Assembly: GCA_934343915.1 (NCBI GenBank)
Contig: CAKRIL010000026.1
Coordinates: 1-40,791 of the forward strand
Direction: 5' to 3'
Source: an uncultured Lachnospiraceae bacterium
Lineage (GTDB): Bacteria > Bacillota > Clostridia > Lachnospirales > Lachnospiraceae
DNA: 40,791 nucleotides
Shown: piece by piece, positions 33,701 to 40,614 of the stretch
Layout: each line of letters starts with the position of its first letter
Position numbering within the stretch: the stretch's first letter is position 1
Position numbers and translations under genes: made by a program
Notes under the pieces: model-generated
The model's input: only the letters and a program-made list of their open reading frames with translations
Databases searched by the model: none
Told to the model about the DNA's origin: nothing

Positions 33701-34918
33701 AACGGATATCTTGAGGATGGAACAGACGCTGGAAACGGCAACGGATTCAAGATGGGTGGAGAGAGCTTATCAGGACATCATAAGCTTATCAATTCCTATG
33801 CATTCTTCAACAAGGCGAAGGGTATTGATTCTAACAGCTGTCCTGATATACAGGTAGAGAGTTCAACATCATATAACAATGAGAGCTACAATGTAGCGTT
33901 CTATACCAATAATGCAGCAAATACTGATTTTGCGGCAACGGGAATTCTTTCATTCAAGGATTCCACAACAAAGAGCGGACTTAATACGGCAGAGCAGTTT
34001 AAGACCAAGGGAACACAGGATGACAGCAAGTTCAAGACAGACAGCAATTATTACTGGAATGGCTCTAAGTCACTTAACAACTCAGGTGTCGAAGCAGATG
34101 CTTCATGGTTTAAGACACTTGAATTTACAGGCTTTACAAGAAATGCTGATGGCTCAATCAACCTCAACGGATTCCTCGAGCCTGCAAGTGTTGTTCCGGC
34201 AGGTGTAGGAGCACGTCCGGTAGCAGCAAACAACACACCAAGTGAACCGGAGACACCGAGCGAGCAGCCGACAATTGACACACCAAGCGGTACGGCAGTC
34301 GGCGGTTCGGTTATCTCATCATCAGAGAGCACTGTAACAGAGACAGTCGGAATGGATGGATATGTGTCAGACGATGTGTTTACAGGTCTTATAAAGAATA
34401 ACAGAACTCTTATTGTGAATGTTAAGGGTGATGACGGAGAAATAGCTGCAACATTTACCATTGATGGCTCTACATTCAACTCTGTTCCTGATTCATTATT
34501 CAGATTGAGTGTTAAGTTCAATGCACATCAGGCAGCAGCAGACAAGGCAAAGGAGATTCTTGCAGTTGAGGATAAGGATATACTTGTATGCACCTTCGAT
34601 TCAGTCGGTTATCTCAATGGTAAGGTAAGCATAACTGTTAAGGCTGACGGCTTTGAGGCCGGCACACAGCTTAAGCTCTACTATTACAATGAAGAGCTCA
34701 ACACTGTTATGGACAAGGGACAGACTGTTACGGTAGGCGAGGACGGCAAGGTCACATTCACGGTTGACCACTTCTCATCATATGTACTTGTAAATGCAGG
34801 CAAGGCTCTTATCACGGCACCTTCAACCGGCTTCGGTTCCTCCGCTGCGGCACTTATGAGTGTTATGCTCTTAGCAGGCGGTGTGGCAGGAATGTGCTTC
34901 TTTAAGAAGAGAAAGTAA
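30716..34918 (+). CDS. Wall-anchored family 9 pectate lyase, multidomain
   Basis: A 1400-residue secreted protein. Signal peptide at about 1-36 (ends near VKVSA). Regions: an N-terminal beta-rich module (~37-210), an Ig-like part (~215-310), a fibronectin type III domain (~312-390, SYNVYVDGVLSGTTDKTEYTV-like core), a laminin-like/concanavalin-like sandwich (~395-660), a small beta module, and a right-handed parallel beta-helix of PL9 type (~780-1165). Comparing spacing with Dickeya Pel9A from memory, the calcium-binding Asp residues are Asp945, Asp969, Asp970, Asp973 and the catalytic base is Lys1012 in GNGFKMGG. After a Pro/Ser/Glu linker (~1170-1195) comes another beta module and a sortase-type end: APSTG, hydrophobic segment, KKRK. 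It should release unsaturated oligogalacturonides outside the cell. No pectin genes are adjacent. Confidence 0.92.
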   Translation: MKHRLVRRVIASVMAVLLVVGLIPMTFTGGGVKVSAEELTYVIDGASIAELESDLTEDTQYGTSNFFTLLCSSNKKIGIKPLNCFNSAITNETDKQFKNTVRLGGGGLGLDGGKVVNAIKFTVSSPAKVTIYASGKKSDAKALIINKATTLDDSEKGTTVYTSEAFDYNTVKKLEYDITEAGTYYVGFAGNGGIIPYISVTTSGEVAEKTDWSKVDAPEITSAAQNVNGEIEVSFKMTIGNDGADSVKVTMTDAEGNTDSKSSTTTDGTVKFTPKASGTYTFSIAASRAECEDKVGAETKPVEFVLTLGTPIIKSATSVGNGKVSVVWDAVKEADSYNVYVDGVLSGTTDKTEYTVEGLTVGNEYAFTVAAVRGAEVGKQSEASSVKVTSDKQTVWGFATYGTSTSTEKNTAKKNADGSVTVVSAGGKGKIVPATTDGIAFYYTQVPTEYNFTLRAKVHVDTWVMDGGQSGFGLVATDRIAESGNTDNIWNNSYMLTAGPKIEYYWDAEKNEIASSGVKYSMKGGIGAIAKTGVTKENLDLFMKNDTATINACFSSVTSIFDTTAPSLGKDAGTYNVIGNESSGKTTNIAEYTDFVFEIQKNNTGYFLTYYDADGNVIAQSKNYDPDALSKIDPENVYVGFFTSRNATATFSDIDFKPILASEDAASEDRPITYVTPMVTITSAGVANTENYTFSFIANVDGMADITLAGQTVAAGLAVKANQVVNVPVTLTGTSDIAMVFAPDPDYVPGEYMKLANTDKINSVLTVSRNTAFADLTEIYVSPDGTASGAGTKESPVDVYTAVKYVQPGQTIVIMEGTYLLNSTIRVERGVDGTADKPIRMIADPNASTRPVFDFQSKCAGMVLGGNYWYFKGFDCIHSQDMQKGIQVSGSNITLDRVDAYHNGNTGIQISRLFSTDTREYWPSDNLILNCTSYGNADASYQDADGFAAKLTVGEGNVFDGCVAHHNADDGWDLYAKAETGSIGTVTIKNCVAYANGYLEDGTDAGNGNGFKMGGESLSGHHKLINSYAFFNKAKGIDSNSCPDIQVESSTSYNNESYNVAFYTNNAANTDFAATGILSFKDSTTKSGLNTAEQFKTKGTQDDSKFKTDSNYYWNGSKSLNNSGVEADASWFKTLEFTGFTRNADGSINLNGFLEPASVVPAGVGARPVAANNTPSEPETPSEQPTIDTPSGTAVGGSVISSSESTVTETVGMDGYVSDDVFTGLIKNNRTLIVNVKGDDGEIAATFTIDGSTFNSVPDSLFRLSVKFNAHQAAADKAKEILAVEDKDILVCTFDSVGYLNGKVSITVKADGFEAGTQLKLYYYNEELNTVMDKGQTVTVGEDGKVTFTVDHFSSYVLVNAGKALITAPSTGFGSSAAALMSVMLLAGGVAGMCFFKKRK

Positions 34919-34960
34919 TGACAAGGCAATGACAATTATATAATTATTGTGTGTCTAGAG

Positions 34961-34997
34961 GACTGTCCCGGCGGGATGACCGCCGGGGCAGTCTTTT
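34961..34997 (+). terminator. Terminator of the pectate lyase gene
   Basis: GACTGTCCCGGCGG pairs with CCGCCGGGGCAGTC (one T-G pair), loop GATGA, then TTTT leading straight into palindrome copy C. Confidence 0.9.
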
Positions 34998-35029
34998 ATG
35001 TAATAGGAAACTTCGTTCCTATTACATAA
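34996..35029. repeat. 34-bp dispersed palindrome, copy C
   Basis: Perfect arms TTATGTAATAGGAA and TTCCTATTACATAA around ACTTCG, directly after the pectate lyase terminator. Confidence 0.9.
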
Positions 35030-35044
35030 AAAACATGGTAAATC

Positions 35045-35108
35045 AAAAATTCGTCGTAAAAAATGTGATTAATCACAAAAATTCGTTGTATTTTTTGTGA
35101 TTAAATCA
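35045..35108. repeat. Tandem 32-bp direct repeat with a TGTGATTAATCACA palindrome at the DUF4143 promoter
   Basis: Two copies (35045-35075 and 35077-35108) share AAAAATTCGTYGTA and TGTGATTAA. The first contains a perfect 14-bp palindrome at 35064-35077, and the second overlaps the promoter spacer and -35 box. This looks like a duplicated operator. Confidence 0.6.
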
Positions 35109-35114
35109 TATAAT
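35086..35114 (+). promoter_or_regulatory. Promoter of the DUF4143 ATPase gene
   Basis: TTGTAT (35086-35091), 17-bp spacer, TATAAT (35109-35114). The second copy of the direct repeat covers it. Confidence 0.65.
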
Positions 35115-35183
35115 ATAATTGAAAATTTCTTACAAGCTTTAAGGAATACTAATTTTAACATAAAGGTATAGGGAGGAACTTAA

Positions 35184-36485
35184 TTGTACAGGACAGCATT
35201 TGAAAAGCTTTGCAATTGGAAAGAGCGTGAGAATCGTAAGCCATTAATCATTGAAGGGGCAAGGCAGGTTGGAAAGACATGGTTGATGAAGGAGTTCGGA
35301 AAACAGGCATATAAGGATACAGTGTATATTAATTTTGATTCCAATTCAAAGATGTCAGAGCTTTTTGGTGCAGATTTGAATATAGACCGTCTGATTATGG
35401 GAATTGAAATATATATAGGCAGAAAGATAAATCCGAATAATACATTGCTTATTTTTGATGAAGTTCAGGAGGTTCCAAGAGCACTTTCGTCACTTAAATA
35501 TTTCTATGAGGATGCACCTCAATATAATATTGTATGTGCGGGTTCACTGCTTGGAATTGCATTGCATGAGGGAACATCGTTTCCTGTCGGGAAGGTTGAA
35601 TTTCTGAGCCTTTATCCATTATCATTTCGTGAATTTTTGATGGCAGTGGCTGGTGAAAGATATGTTGAGCTTCTTGATAAATGTGATTATGATATGGTAA
35701 AGGCATTCAAGCATATATATATTGATGTTTTGAAACAGTATTATTTTGTAGGAGGTATGCCCGAGGCTGTTCAGAGTTTTGTGCAGAACAAGGATTTTAA
35801 GGAAGTGCGTGATATTCAAAAAAGGATACTGATGGCATATGAGCAGGATTTTTCGAAGCATGCACCAATAGAAATTGTGCCCAAAATTCGTATGCTGTGG
35901 AATAGTATTCCATCACAGCTTGCGAAGGAGAACAAAAAGTTCATATATGGTCTTGTAAGAGAGGGTGGACGTGCGAAGGAGTATGAGACTGCTATAATGT
36001 GGCTGGGTGACTGCGGACTTGTACATAAGGTTGGACGTGTCAATGCAGCCGGAGTTCCGCTTAAGGCATATGAGGATTTGAAAGCATTCAAATTATTTAT
36101 TGTTGATATCGGACTTCTAGGATGTATGGTGGGACTGCATCAGAGTGTACTTCTCGACGGAAATGAATTGTTCATTGAATTTAAGGGTGCATTGACAGAA
36201 CAATATGTGTGCCAGCAGTTGATTACATTGGAAGATTTGAATATTTATTATTATACGAATGACAGAGGTTCTTGTGAGGTTGATTTTGTAATAGATACAG
36301 GAGAGAAAATTGTTCCGATAGAGGTAAAAGCGGAGACAAACCTGAAGGCTAAAAGTCTGCGAACCTATTGTGAAAAATTTTCACCTGATATAGCAGTCAG
36401 AACTTCAATGTCGGACTATAAGAAAGAGGATTGGTTAGTGAACCTGCCGTTGTATGCAATAGAGGAAATCATGCAAGTGCAATAG
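35184..36485 (+). CDS. AAA-type ATPase with DUF4143 domain
   Basis: A 433-residue P-loop ATPase of the AAA_14/DUF4143 group. Walker A GARQVGKTW (residues 25-33), Walker B LLIFDEVQEV (~86-95), sensor CAGSLLGIAL (~117), and the C-terminal DUF4143 region with a nuclease-like DRGSCEVDFVIDTGEKIVPIEVKAE stretch (~360-385) that fits a PD-(D/E)XK pattern (D, then E-V-K). The TTG start at 35184 agrees with the MYRTAFEKL beginning typical of homologues and lies eight bases after GGGAGGAA. The family is widespread and multicopy in gut anaerobes; function is unknown, possibly mobile or defence related. It is more AT-rich than its neighbours. It ends just before the exporter gene. Confidence 0.88.
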   Translation: MYRTAFEKLCNWKERENRKPLIIEGARQVGKTWLMKEFGKQAYKDTVYINFDSNSKMSELFGADLNIDRLIMGIEIYIGRKINPNNTLLIFDEVQEVPRALSSLKYFYEDAPQYNIVCAGSLLGIALHEGTSFPVGKVEFLSLYPLSFREFLMAVAGERYVELLDKCDYDMVKAFKHIYIDVLKQYYFVGGMPEAVQSFVQNKDFKEVRDIQKRILMAYEQDFSKHAPIEIVPKIRMLWNSIPSQLAKENKKFIYGLVREGGRAKEYETAIMWLGDCGLVHKVGRVNAAGVPLKAYEDLKAFKLFIVDIGLLGCMVGLHQSVLLDGNELFIEFKGALTEQYVCQQLITLEDLNIYYYTNDRGSCEVDFVIDTGEKIVPIEVKAETNLKAKSLRTYCEKFSPDIAVRTSMSDYKKEDWLVNLPLYAIEEIMQVQ

Positions 36486-36549
36486 AATGTTGATAATGCG
36501 GCATCCGGGTGTTATTATTAAGAAAAGTTCAAAAAAATGGAGGCTTAAT

Positions 36550-37710
36550 GTGAAAAATTATAGTCTAAAAAAGACCTGCCTCATAATCGCATTTGCAGGG
36601 CTTGTCCTGTTTGCGGTATTAAATGCGGGACATATTTCAAAGGAGATTTCACTCATCGGTAAGATACTCATGCCGTTTTGGATTGGCATATTTATGGCAT
36701 TTATACTCAATATGCTTATGGTTCCGATACAGCGCTTTTTGGCTAAGAGGATATTTAAAAAGAACAGCAAGCCGGCTAAGCCGATTTCAATAGTGCTGTC
36801 ATATCTCATTTTTGTGCTGGTGATTGTAGCACTGCTTGCATTCGTTATACCGGAACTTACCAAGAGCATTGCAGCCTTTGTCAACAACTGGGGAGAATAT
36901 ATAAGTCAATTTCAGAAGATGATTAATGACATTACGGTGAAGTACAATATAGATGCGATTGACCTTAACGGTATTGTGGAAAGTCTGTCTGACAATATTG
37001 AAGCTTTTGCCAACAAGGCACTCACTTATATAGGAAATATGGTTCCGCAGGTTGTGGCGTTCATGAGCAATATTGTGAGTTTCCTGTTCAATATTATCAT
37101 GGCTGTTGTTATATCGGCGAATATTCTTGTATATAAGGAAAAGCTCATAAGCCAGATTTCACGAACTGTCAAGGTAACCGTGCCGAAGTACTATGATAAG
37201 CTTAATAAGCTTGCCGTTGTGACTGCCGACACTTTCCGCAGATACATATCAGGACAGTGCATTGAGGCACTTATTCTCGGCGGATTGTGTTACATAGGTA
37301 TGCTGATATTCAGGTTTGACTATGCACTTCTGATAAGCACGGTCATAGCTGTCACCGCACTTATTCCTGTTGCCGGTGCATATATCGGAGGTGCTGTTGC
37401 GTTCATTCTTCTCGCGATAATTTCACCGATTAAGGCAATTATGTTCTTAATTTATCTTGTTGTTTTACAGCAGATTGAGACTAATCTCATCTACCCGAGA
37501 GTGGTCGGTTCATCCTTGGAGCTTCCGGGAATATGGGTTATATTTGCGGTAACCGTCGGCGGAGGAGCGTTCGGAATTCTCGGAATATTGTTCGCTGTGC
37601 CGGTTATGTCGGTAATTTACAAGTTCGTAAGGGAGGCTGTGGTAAAAAGAGAAAACAGCACAGTCGAAAAAGGCAGCACGGCAGAAACTACGGATGAAGA
37701 GATAAAATAA
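36550..37710 (+). CDS. AI-2E family transporter (UPF0118-type membrane protein)
   Basis: Integral membrane protein (386 aa) with about eight membrane segments: two N-terminal hydrophobic stretches, a third at about 80-100, a soluble amphipathic region (~105-180) typical of this family, then the remaining helices. The conserved block IYPRVVGSSLELPGIWVIFAVTVGGGAFGILGILFAVPV lies near residues 315-353. Members export AI-2 or other small molecules, or act as sodium/proton antiporters; the substrate here is unknown. The start GTG 36550 is six bases after GGAGG (36539-36543). The frame is open to an ATG at 36487 but that part lacks a ribosome site. The tail is charged (KRENSTVEKGSTAETTDEEIK). Confidence 0.87.
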   Translation: MKNYSLKKTCLIIAFAGLVLFAVLNAGHISKEISLIGKILMPFWIGIFMAFILNMLMVPIQRFLAKRIFKKNSKPAKPISIVLSYLIFVLVIVALLAFVIPELTKSIAAFVNNWGEYISQFQKMINDITVKYNIDAIDLNGIVESLSDNIEAFANKALTYIGNMVPQVVAFMSNIVSFLFNIIMAVVISANILVYKEKLISQISRTVKVTVPKYYDKLNKLAVVTADTFRRYISGQCIEALILGGLCYIGMLIFRFDYALLISTVIAVTALIPVAGAYIGGAVAFILLAIISPIKAIMFLIYLVVLQQIETNLIYPRVVGSSLELPGIWVIFAVTVGGGAFGILGILFAVPVMSVIYKFVREAVVKRENSTVEKGSTAETTDEEIK

Positions 37711-37794
37711 ATCAAGAATTTATATTAAAATACTTCAATTTAATTATGTAAATTTTTTCTGTTTTAGTGTTTTAAAGTATTGTAGTGATTTCTG

Positions 37795-37823
37795 TTGACA
37801 AATCAGAGTACAGTTGTTAAAAT
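37795..37823 (+). promoter_or_regulatory. ilvN promoter
   Basis: TTGACA (37795-37800), 17-bp spacer, TAAAAT (37818-37823). The leader of about 45 nt contains a small hairpin (CCGAT with ATCGG, about 37838-37853) and GGAGGTG. No T-box or leader peptide is evident. Confidence 0.75.
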
Positions 37824-37873
37824 GTTAGATAACGTCCGATGTATTTATCGGATTACTTAATACGGAGGTGCTT

Positions 37874-38359
37874 ATGAGACAAAGAGTATTTTCGCTGTTG
37901 GTTGAGAATGAAGCCGGTGTGCTCAGCAGAATTGCCGGACTGTTCAGCCGCAGAGGTTACAATATCGACAGTCTTACTGTTGGTGTCACTGAGAATCCGT
38001 CGCTTTCGAGAATGACGGTTGCAGCTTCTGGCGAGGAAGATGTTCTTGATCAGATTGAGAAGCAGCTTTCCAAGCTTATTGACGTGAAGAGCATAGAGGT
38101 TCTTCCGGATGGTGCATCAGTGTGCAGAGAGCTTATTTTATGCAGAGTGAAGTGCAATGCGCAGGAGCGTTCACAGGTTATTACCGTGGCAGAGGTGTTC
38201 CGTGCGAAGATTGTTGATGTAGCACCGGAGAGTGTTATGATTGAGCTTACAGGCAATGAAGCTAAGCTCACGGCGTTCCTTGGACTCTTAGACGGGTACG
38301 AGATTTTCGACCTTGCGAGAACGGGTCTTACGGGACTTAAGAGAGGTGTCATTGCGTAG
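37874..38359 (+). CDS. ilvN: Acetolactate synthase small (regulatory) subunit
   Basis: Regulatory subunit (161 aa) of acetohydroxyacid synthase in branched-chain amino-acid synthesis; binds valine through its N-terminal ACT domain (about residues 1-78; LLVENEAGVLSRIAGLFSRRGYNIDSLTVG). The C-terminal domain (80-161) has the usual ELILCRVKC and RTGLTGLKRG blocks. Start ATG 37874 after GGAGGTG; an upstream in-frame GTG lies within that site. The catalytic subunit gene is not adjacent in this window. ilvC follows 57 bases after the stop, probably in the same transcript. Confidence 0.95.
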   Translation: MRQRVFSLLVENEAGVLSRIAGLFSRRGYNIDSLTVGVTENPSLSRMTVAASGEEDVLDQIEKQLSKLIDVKSIEVLPDGASVCRELILCRVKCNAQERSQVITVAEVFRAKIVDVAPESVMIELTGNEAKLTAFLGLLDGYEIFDLARTGLTGLKRGVIA

Positions 38360-38416
38360 GGAATATCTACCGCGCAACTACATAGAATTACTTTTATTTT
38401 TCAGGAGGATATTATT

Positions 38417-39436
38417 ATGGCAAAGATTTATTACCAGGAAGACTGTAACCTTTCCTTACTTGATGGTAAGACAATTGCAGTTATCGGTTATGGCTCACAG
38501 GGTCATGCACATGCACTTAATGCTAAGGACTCAGGCTGTAAAGTAATTATCGGTCTCTATGAGGGAAGTAAGTCATGGGCTAAGGCAGAGGCACAGGGCT
38601 TTGAAGTATATACAGCAGCAGAGGCAGCTAAGAGAGCGGACATCATCATGATTCTCATCAATGATGAGCTTCAGGCTAAGCTCTACAAGGAGTCAATCGA
38701 GCCGAATCTTGAGCCGGGCAACATGCTTATGTTCGCACATGGTTTCAACATTCATTTCGGACAGATTGTTCCACCTAAGGGCGTAGATGTTACAATGATA
38801 GCTCCTAAGGGACCTGGTCATACTGTAAGAAGTGAGTATCAGGCAGGTAAGGGTGTTCCTTGTCTCGTTGCCGTACATCAGGATGCGACAGGTAAGGCTC
38901 TTGACCTTGCACTTGCATATGCACTTGCAATCGGCGGCGCAAGAGCAGGTGTTCTTGAGACAACCTTCAGAACAGAGACAGAGACAGACCTTTTCGGTGA
39001 GCAGGCAGTTCTTTGCGGCGGTGTATGCGCACTTATGCAGGCAGGCTTTGAGACACTTGTTGAGGCAGGATATGATGAGAGAAATGCATACTTTGAGTGT
39101 ATCCATGAGATGAAGCTTATCGTTGACCTCATCTACCAGTCAGGCTTCTCAGGAATGAGATACTCAATCTCTAACACTGCTGAGTATGGTGATTACATCA
39201 CAGGTCCTAAGCTTATCACAGAAGAGACTAAGAAGACCATGAAGAAGATTCTTAAGGATATTCAGGATGGTACATTCGCTAAGGATTTCTTACTCGATAT
39301 GTCAAGCGCCGGTGGACAGGCACACTTCCGTGCTATGAGAAACTTAGCAGCAGAGCATCCTTCAGAGAAGGTTGGTGCTGAGATTCGTAAGCTTTACAGC
39401 TGGAACAACGAGGAGGACAAGCTTATTAACAACTAG
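38417..39436 (+). CDS. ilvC: Ketol-acid reductoisomerase
   Basis: Class I KARI (339 aa), converting acetolactate or acetohydroxybutyrate to the dihydroxy acid in branched-chain amino-acid synthesis. N-terminal Rossmann domain with GYGSQGHAHA (residues 24-33); conserved metal and catalytic blocks AHGFNIHF, APKGPGH and GEQAVLCGG with the Asp/Glu metal ligands in TETDLFGEQ, plus the knotted C-terminal domain. The cofactor loop after the second strand reads GLYEGSKSW, with Tyr and Glu where NADPH enzymes often carry basic residues. AGGAGG at 38404-38409 sets the start. Codon use is strongly biased, suggesting high expression. Confidence 0.97.
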   Translation: MAKIYYQEDCNLSLLDGKTIAVIGYGSQGHAHALNAKDSGCKVIIGLYEGSKSWAKAEAQGFEVYTAAEAAKRADIIMILINDELQAKLYKESIEPNLEPGNMLMFAHGFNIHFGQIVPPKGVDVTMIAPKGPGHTVRSEYQAGKGVPCLVAVHQDATGKALDLALAYALAIGGARAGVLETTFRTETETDLFGEQAVLCGGVCALMQAGFETLVEAGYDERNAYFECIHEMKLIVDLIYQSGFSGMRYSISNTAEYGDYITGPKLITEETKKTMKKILKDIQDGTFAKDFLLDMSSAGGQAHFRAMRNLAAEHPSEKVGAEIRKLYSWNNEEDKLINN

Positions 39437-39497
39437 GCTTTGTCTGATAATATCTGATAATACATAACAAGCATAAAAGAAATCAGCATAAAAATAA

Positions 39498-39527
39498 GGC
39501 TCCGTGGAATTTTCCACGGAGCCTTTT
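39498..39527. terminator. Terminator of ilvC, bidirectional
   Basis: GGCTCCGTGG (39498-39507) pairs with CCACGGAGCC (39514-39523), followed by TTTT and preceded by A. Convergent with the minus-strand regulator gene. Confidence 0.92.
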
Positions 39528-39565
39528 GCGTTGCACAGGGGCTTTTTCATATTAAGAGCTGTTAT

Positions 39566-39895
39566 TTAATCTATATCTAAAAGCTTATTCACGGCAGGTG
39601 CCATCTCGGGATGTTCTCTCAGGGCAAGTATAACCTTCCGCTCATATTCGGTAGCGTTAATCGGTGTATTTTCTTTATATCCGAATGTACTTAAAATGTC
39701 ATCAACATGATATATCTCGCACAGAACGAGCAGCGTGTCCGCATCGGGCTGAGCCTGACCACTCTCCCAGCCGTAGAGCGTCTTGTCTGCGACATTGATT
39801 GATTTATCGGAAAGCTTCACGACGACATCATGTACAGTCATTGAGTTTCGTTTGCGAAGCTCCTTAAGGACTTTAGCTATCATTTCATTTTTCAT
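39566..39895 (-). CDS. XRE-family helix-turn-helix regulator
   Basis: A 109-residue DNA-binding protein. The N-terminal helix-turn-helix covers about residues 8-62 (MTVHDVVVKLSDKSINVADKTLYGWESGQAQPD, with the GWESG recognition-helix end typical of XRE proteins), then a helical C-terminus of about 45 residues for dimerisation. The start is Met of MKNEMIAKVLK at 39895, with GGAGG just upstream; the frame runs to a TTG at 39916 that overlaps this site. It faces ilvC across a shared terminator and is divergent from a second regulator gene, with an operator-rich gap between. Target unknown; likely the gap and neighbouring genes. Confidence 0.85.
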   Translation of the reverse strand: MKNEMIAKVLKELRKRNSMTVHDVVVKLSDKSINVADKTLYGWESGQAQPDADTLLVLCEIYHVDDILSTFGYKENTPINATEYERKVILALREHPEMAPAVNKLLDID

Positions 39896-39991
39896 GATTT
39901 CCTCCATGCAAAACAATATTATATATCTGAAATGCCTTTGTTAATCGTTCATAAATTAAGGTATATACAGTAAAAGTTTTTCCATAAAAAA

Positions 39992-40003
39992 GCGTAATTA
40001 CGC
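39992..40003. promoter_or_regulatory. Palindrome GCGTAATTACGC in the divergent regulator gap
   Basis: Perfect 12-bp inverted repeat; its right half begins the motif TTACGCAGAA (39998-40007), which recurs twice further right. Confidence 0.5.
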
Positions 40004-40070
40004 AGAAAGCCGGGAAAACATTATATTTCTATAATAGCCCAGCGTACAATTAAGGTCAAACTATTCTTAA

Positions 40071-40088
40071 TAACGCAGAATTATTCTG
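40071..40088. promoter_or_regulatory. Operator-like site abutting the -35 box
   Basis: TAACGCAGAA (40071-40080) overlaps the perfect 13-bp palindrome CAGAATTATTCTG (40076-40088), which ends one base before the -35 hexamer at 40089. Confidence 0.55.
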
Positions 40089-40117
40089 TTGAAATTCTTA
40101 AATAGAAAGACTATAAT
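40089..40117 (+). promoter_or_regulatory. Promoter of the regulator gene at 40182
   Basis: TTGAAA (40089-40094), 17-bp spacer, TATAAT (40112-40117); expected start of transcription near 40124, inside the flanking operator-like sites. Confidence 0.7.
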
Positions 40118-40126
40118 ATAAGAAAG

Positions 40127-40143
40127 TTCTGCGTATAACAGAA
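40127..40143. promoter_or_regulatory. Operator-like inverted repeat at the transcription start
   Basis: TTCTG (40127-40131) and CAGAA (40139-40143) form an interrupted palindrome; its left half TTCTGCGTAT is the reverse complement of the motif at 39998 and 40071. A protein bound here would block the promoter. Confidence 0.55.
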
Positions 40144-40181
40144 TGTGTAATACATTAAGCAGGGAAATGGAGCTTTGCAGG

Positions 40182-40523
40182 GTGAATAGAGATACTGTGA
40201 CACAGCGCGTAGCGCGTTATATACAGGAGAATCATATATCGGTTGAACAGTTGGAGAAGGAGCTTGGTATTGCACGGGAAAAGCTGGTTTGTGCAGATGG
40301 CAGGGAGCTTGATGCAACCGAATTTTTAGAATTATGCAGTTATCTTAATGTACGCCCGGAGAATTTCGCAGGGGAGGAGAGCTCTGTACCGGATTCTGAA
40401 TTATTAACTAATGAAATTAATAATTCAATAAGTAAGTATGGCAAAGATATGGATAAGAATGAGAAGATAAGTATTCTTGCAAAAGCGGTCGCAAGGATTA
40501 TTGAGGAGGATAAGAACAGGTAG
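40182..40523 (+). CDS. Small putative HTH (XRE-like) regulator
   Basis: A 113-residue protein from GTG 40182, which has GGAG nine bases upstream (40169-40172). The frame is open from ATG 40143 and ATG 40167, but neither has a good ribosome site and the first would overlap the operator. The N-terminal half (TQRVARYIQENHISVEQLEKELGI, then a LNVRPENFAG-type end) resembles an XRE helix-turn-helix, and the C-terminus is a charged helix (KNEKISILAKAVARIIEEDKNR). Palindromes around its promoter suggest autoregulation. It is divergent from another XRE gene and lies 90 bases before a probable DNA methyltransferase gene, so it could be a controller protein of a restriction-modification system. Confidence 0.72.
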   Translation: MNRDTVTQRVARYIQENHISVEQLEKELGIAREKLVCADGRELDATEFLELCSYLNVRPENFAGEESSVPDSELLTNEINNSISKYGKDMDKNEKISILAKAVARIIEEDKNR

Positions 40524-40537
40524 AGATATCTATTCGG

Positions 40538-40566
40538 CGGTTACATGGCTATGTAGCTGTTTTTTT
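40538..40566 (+). terminator. Terminator after the regulator gene
   Basis: CGGTTACAT pairs with ATGTAGCTG (9 bp including two G-T pairs), loop GGCT, then seven T. Confidence 0.75.
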
Positions 40567-40614
40567 GTTAAAAAACTTATAGTGAAAGAAAAAGGTATAG
40601 ATTTTTATAAGAAT

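Noticed and set aside
37720..37870. T-box or leader-peptide attenuator before ilvN
   Set aside because: No T-box sequence, no terminator and no Leu/Val/Ile-rich leader; a normal promoter with a short leader explains the gap.
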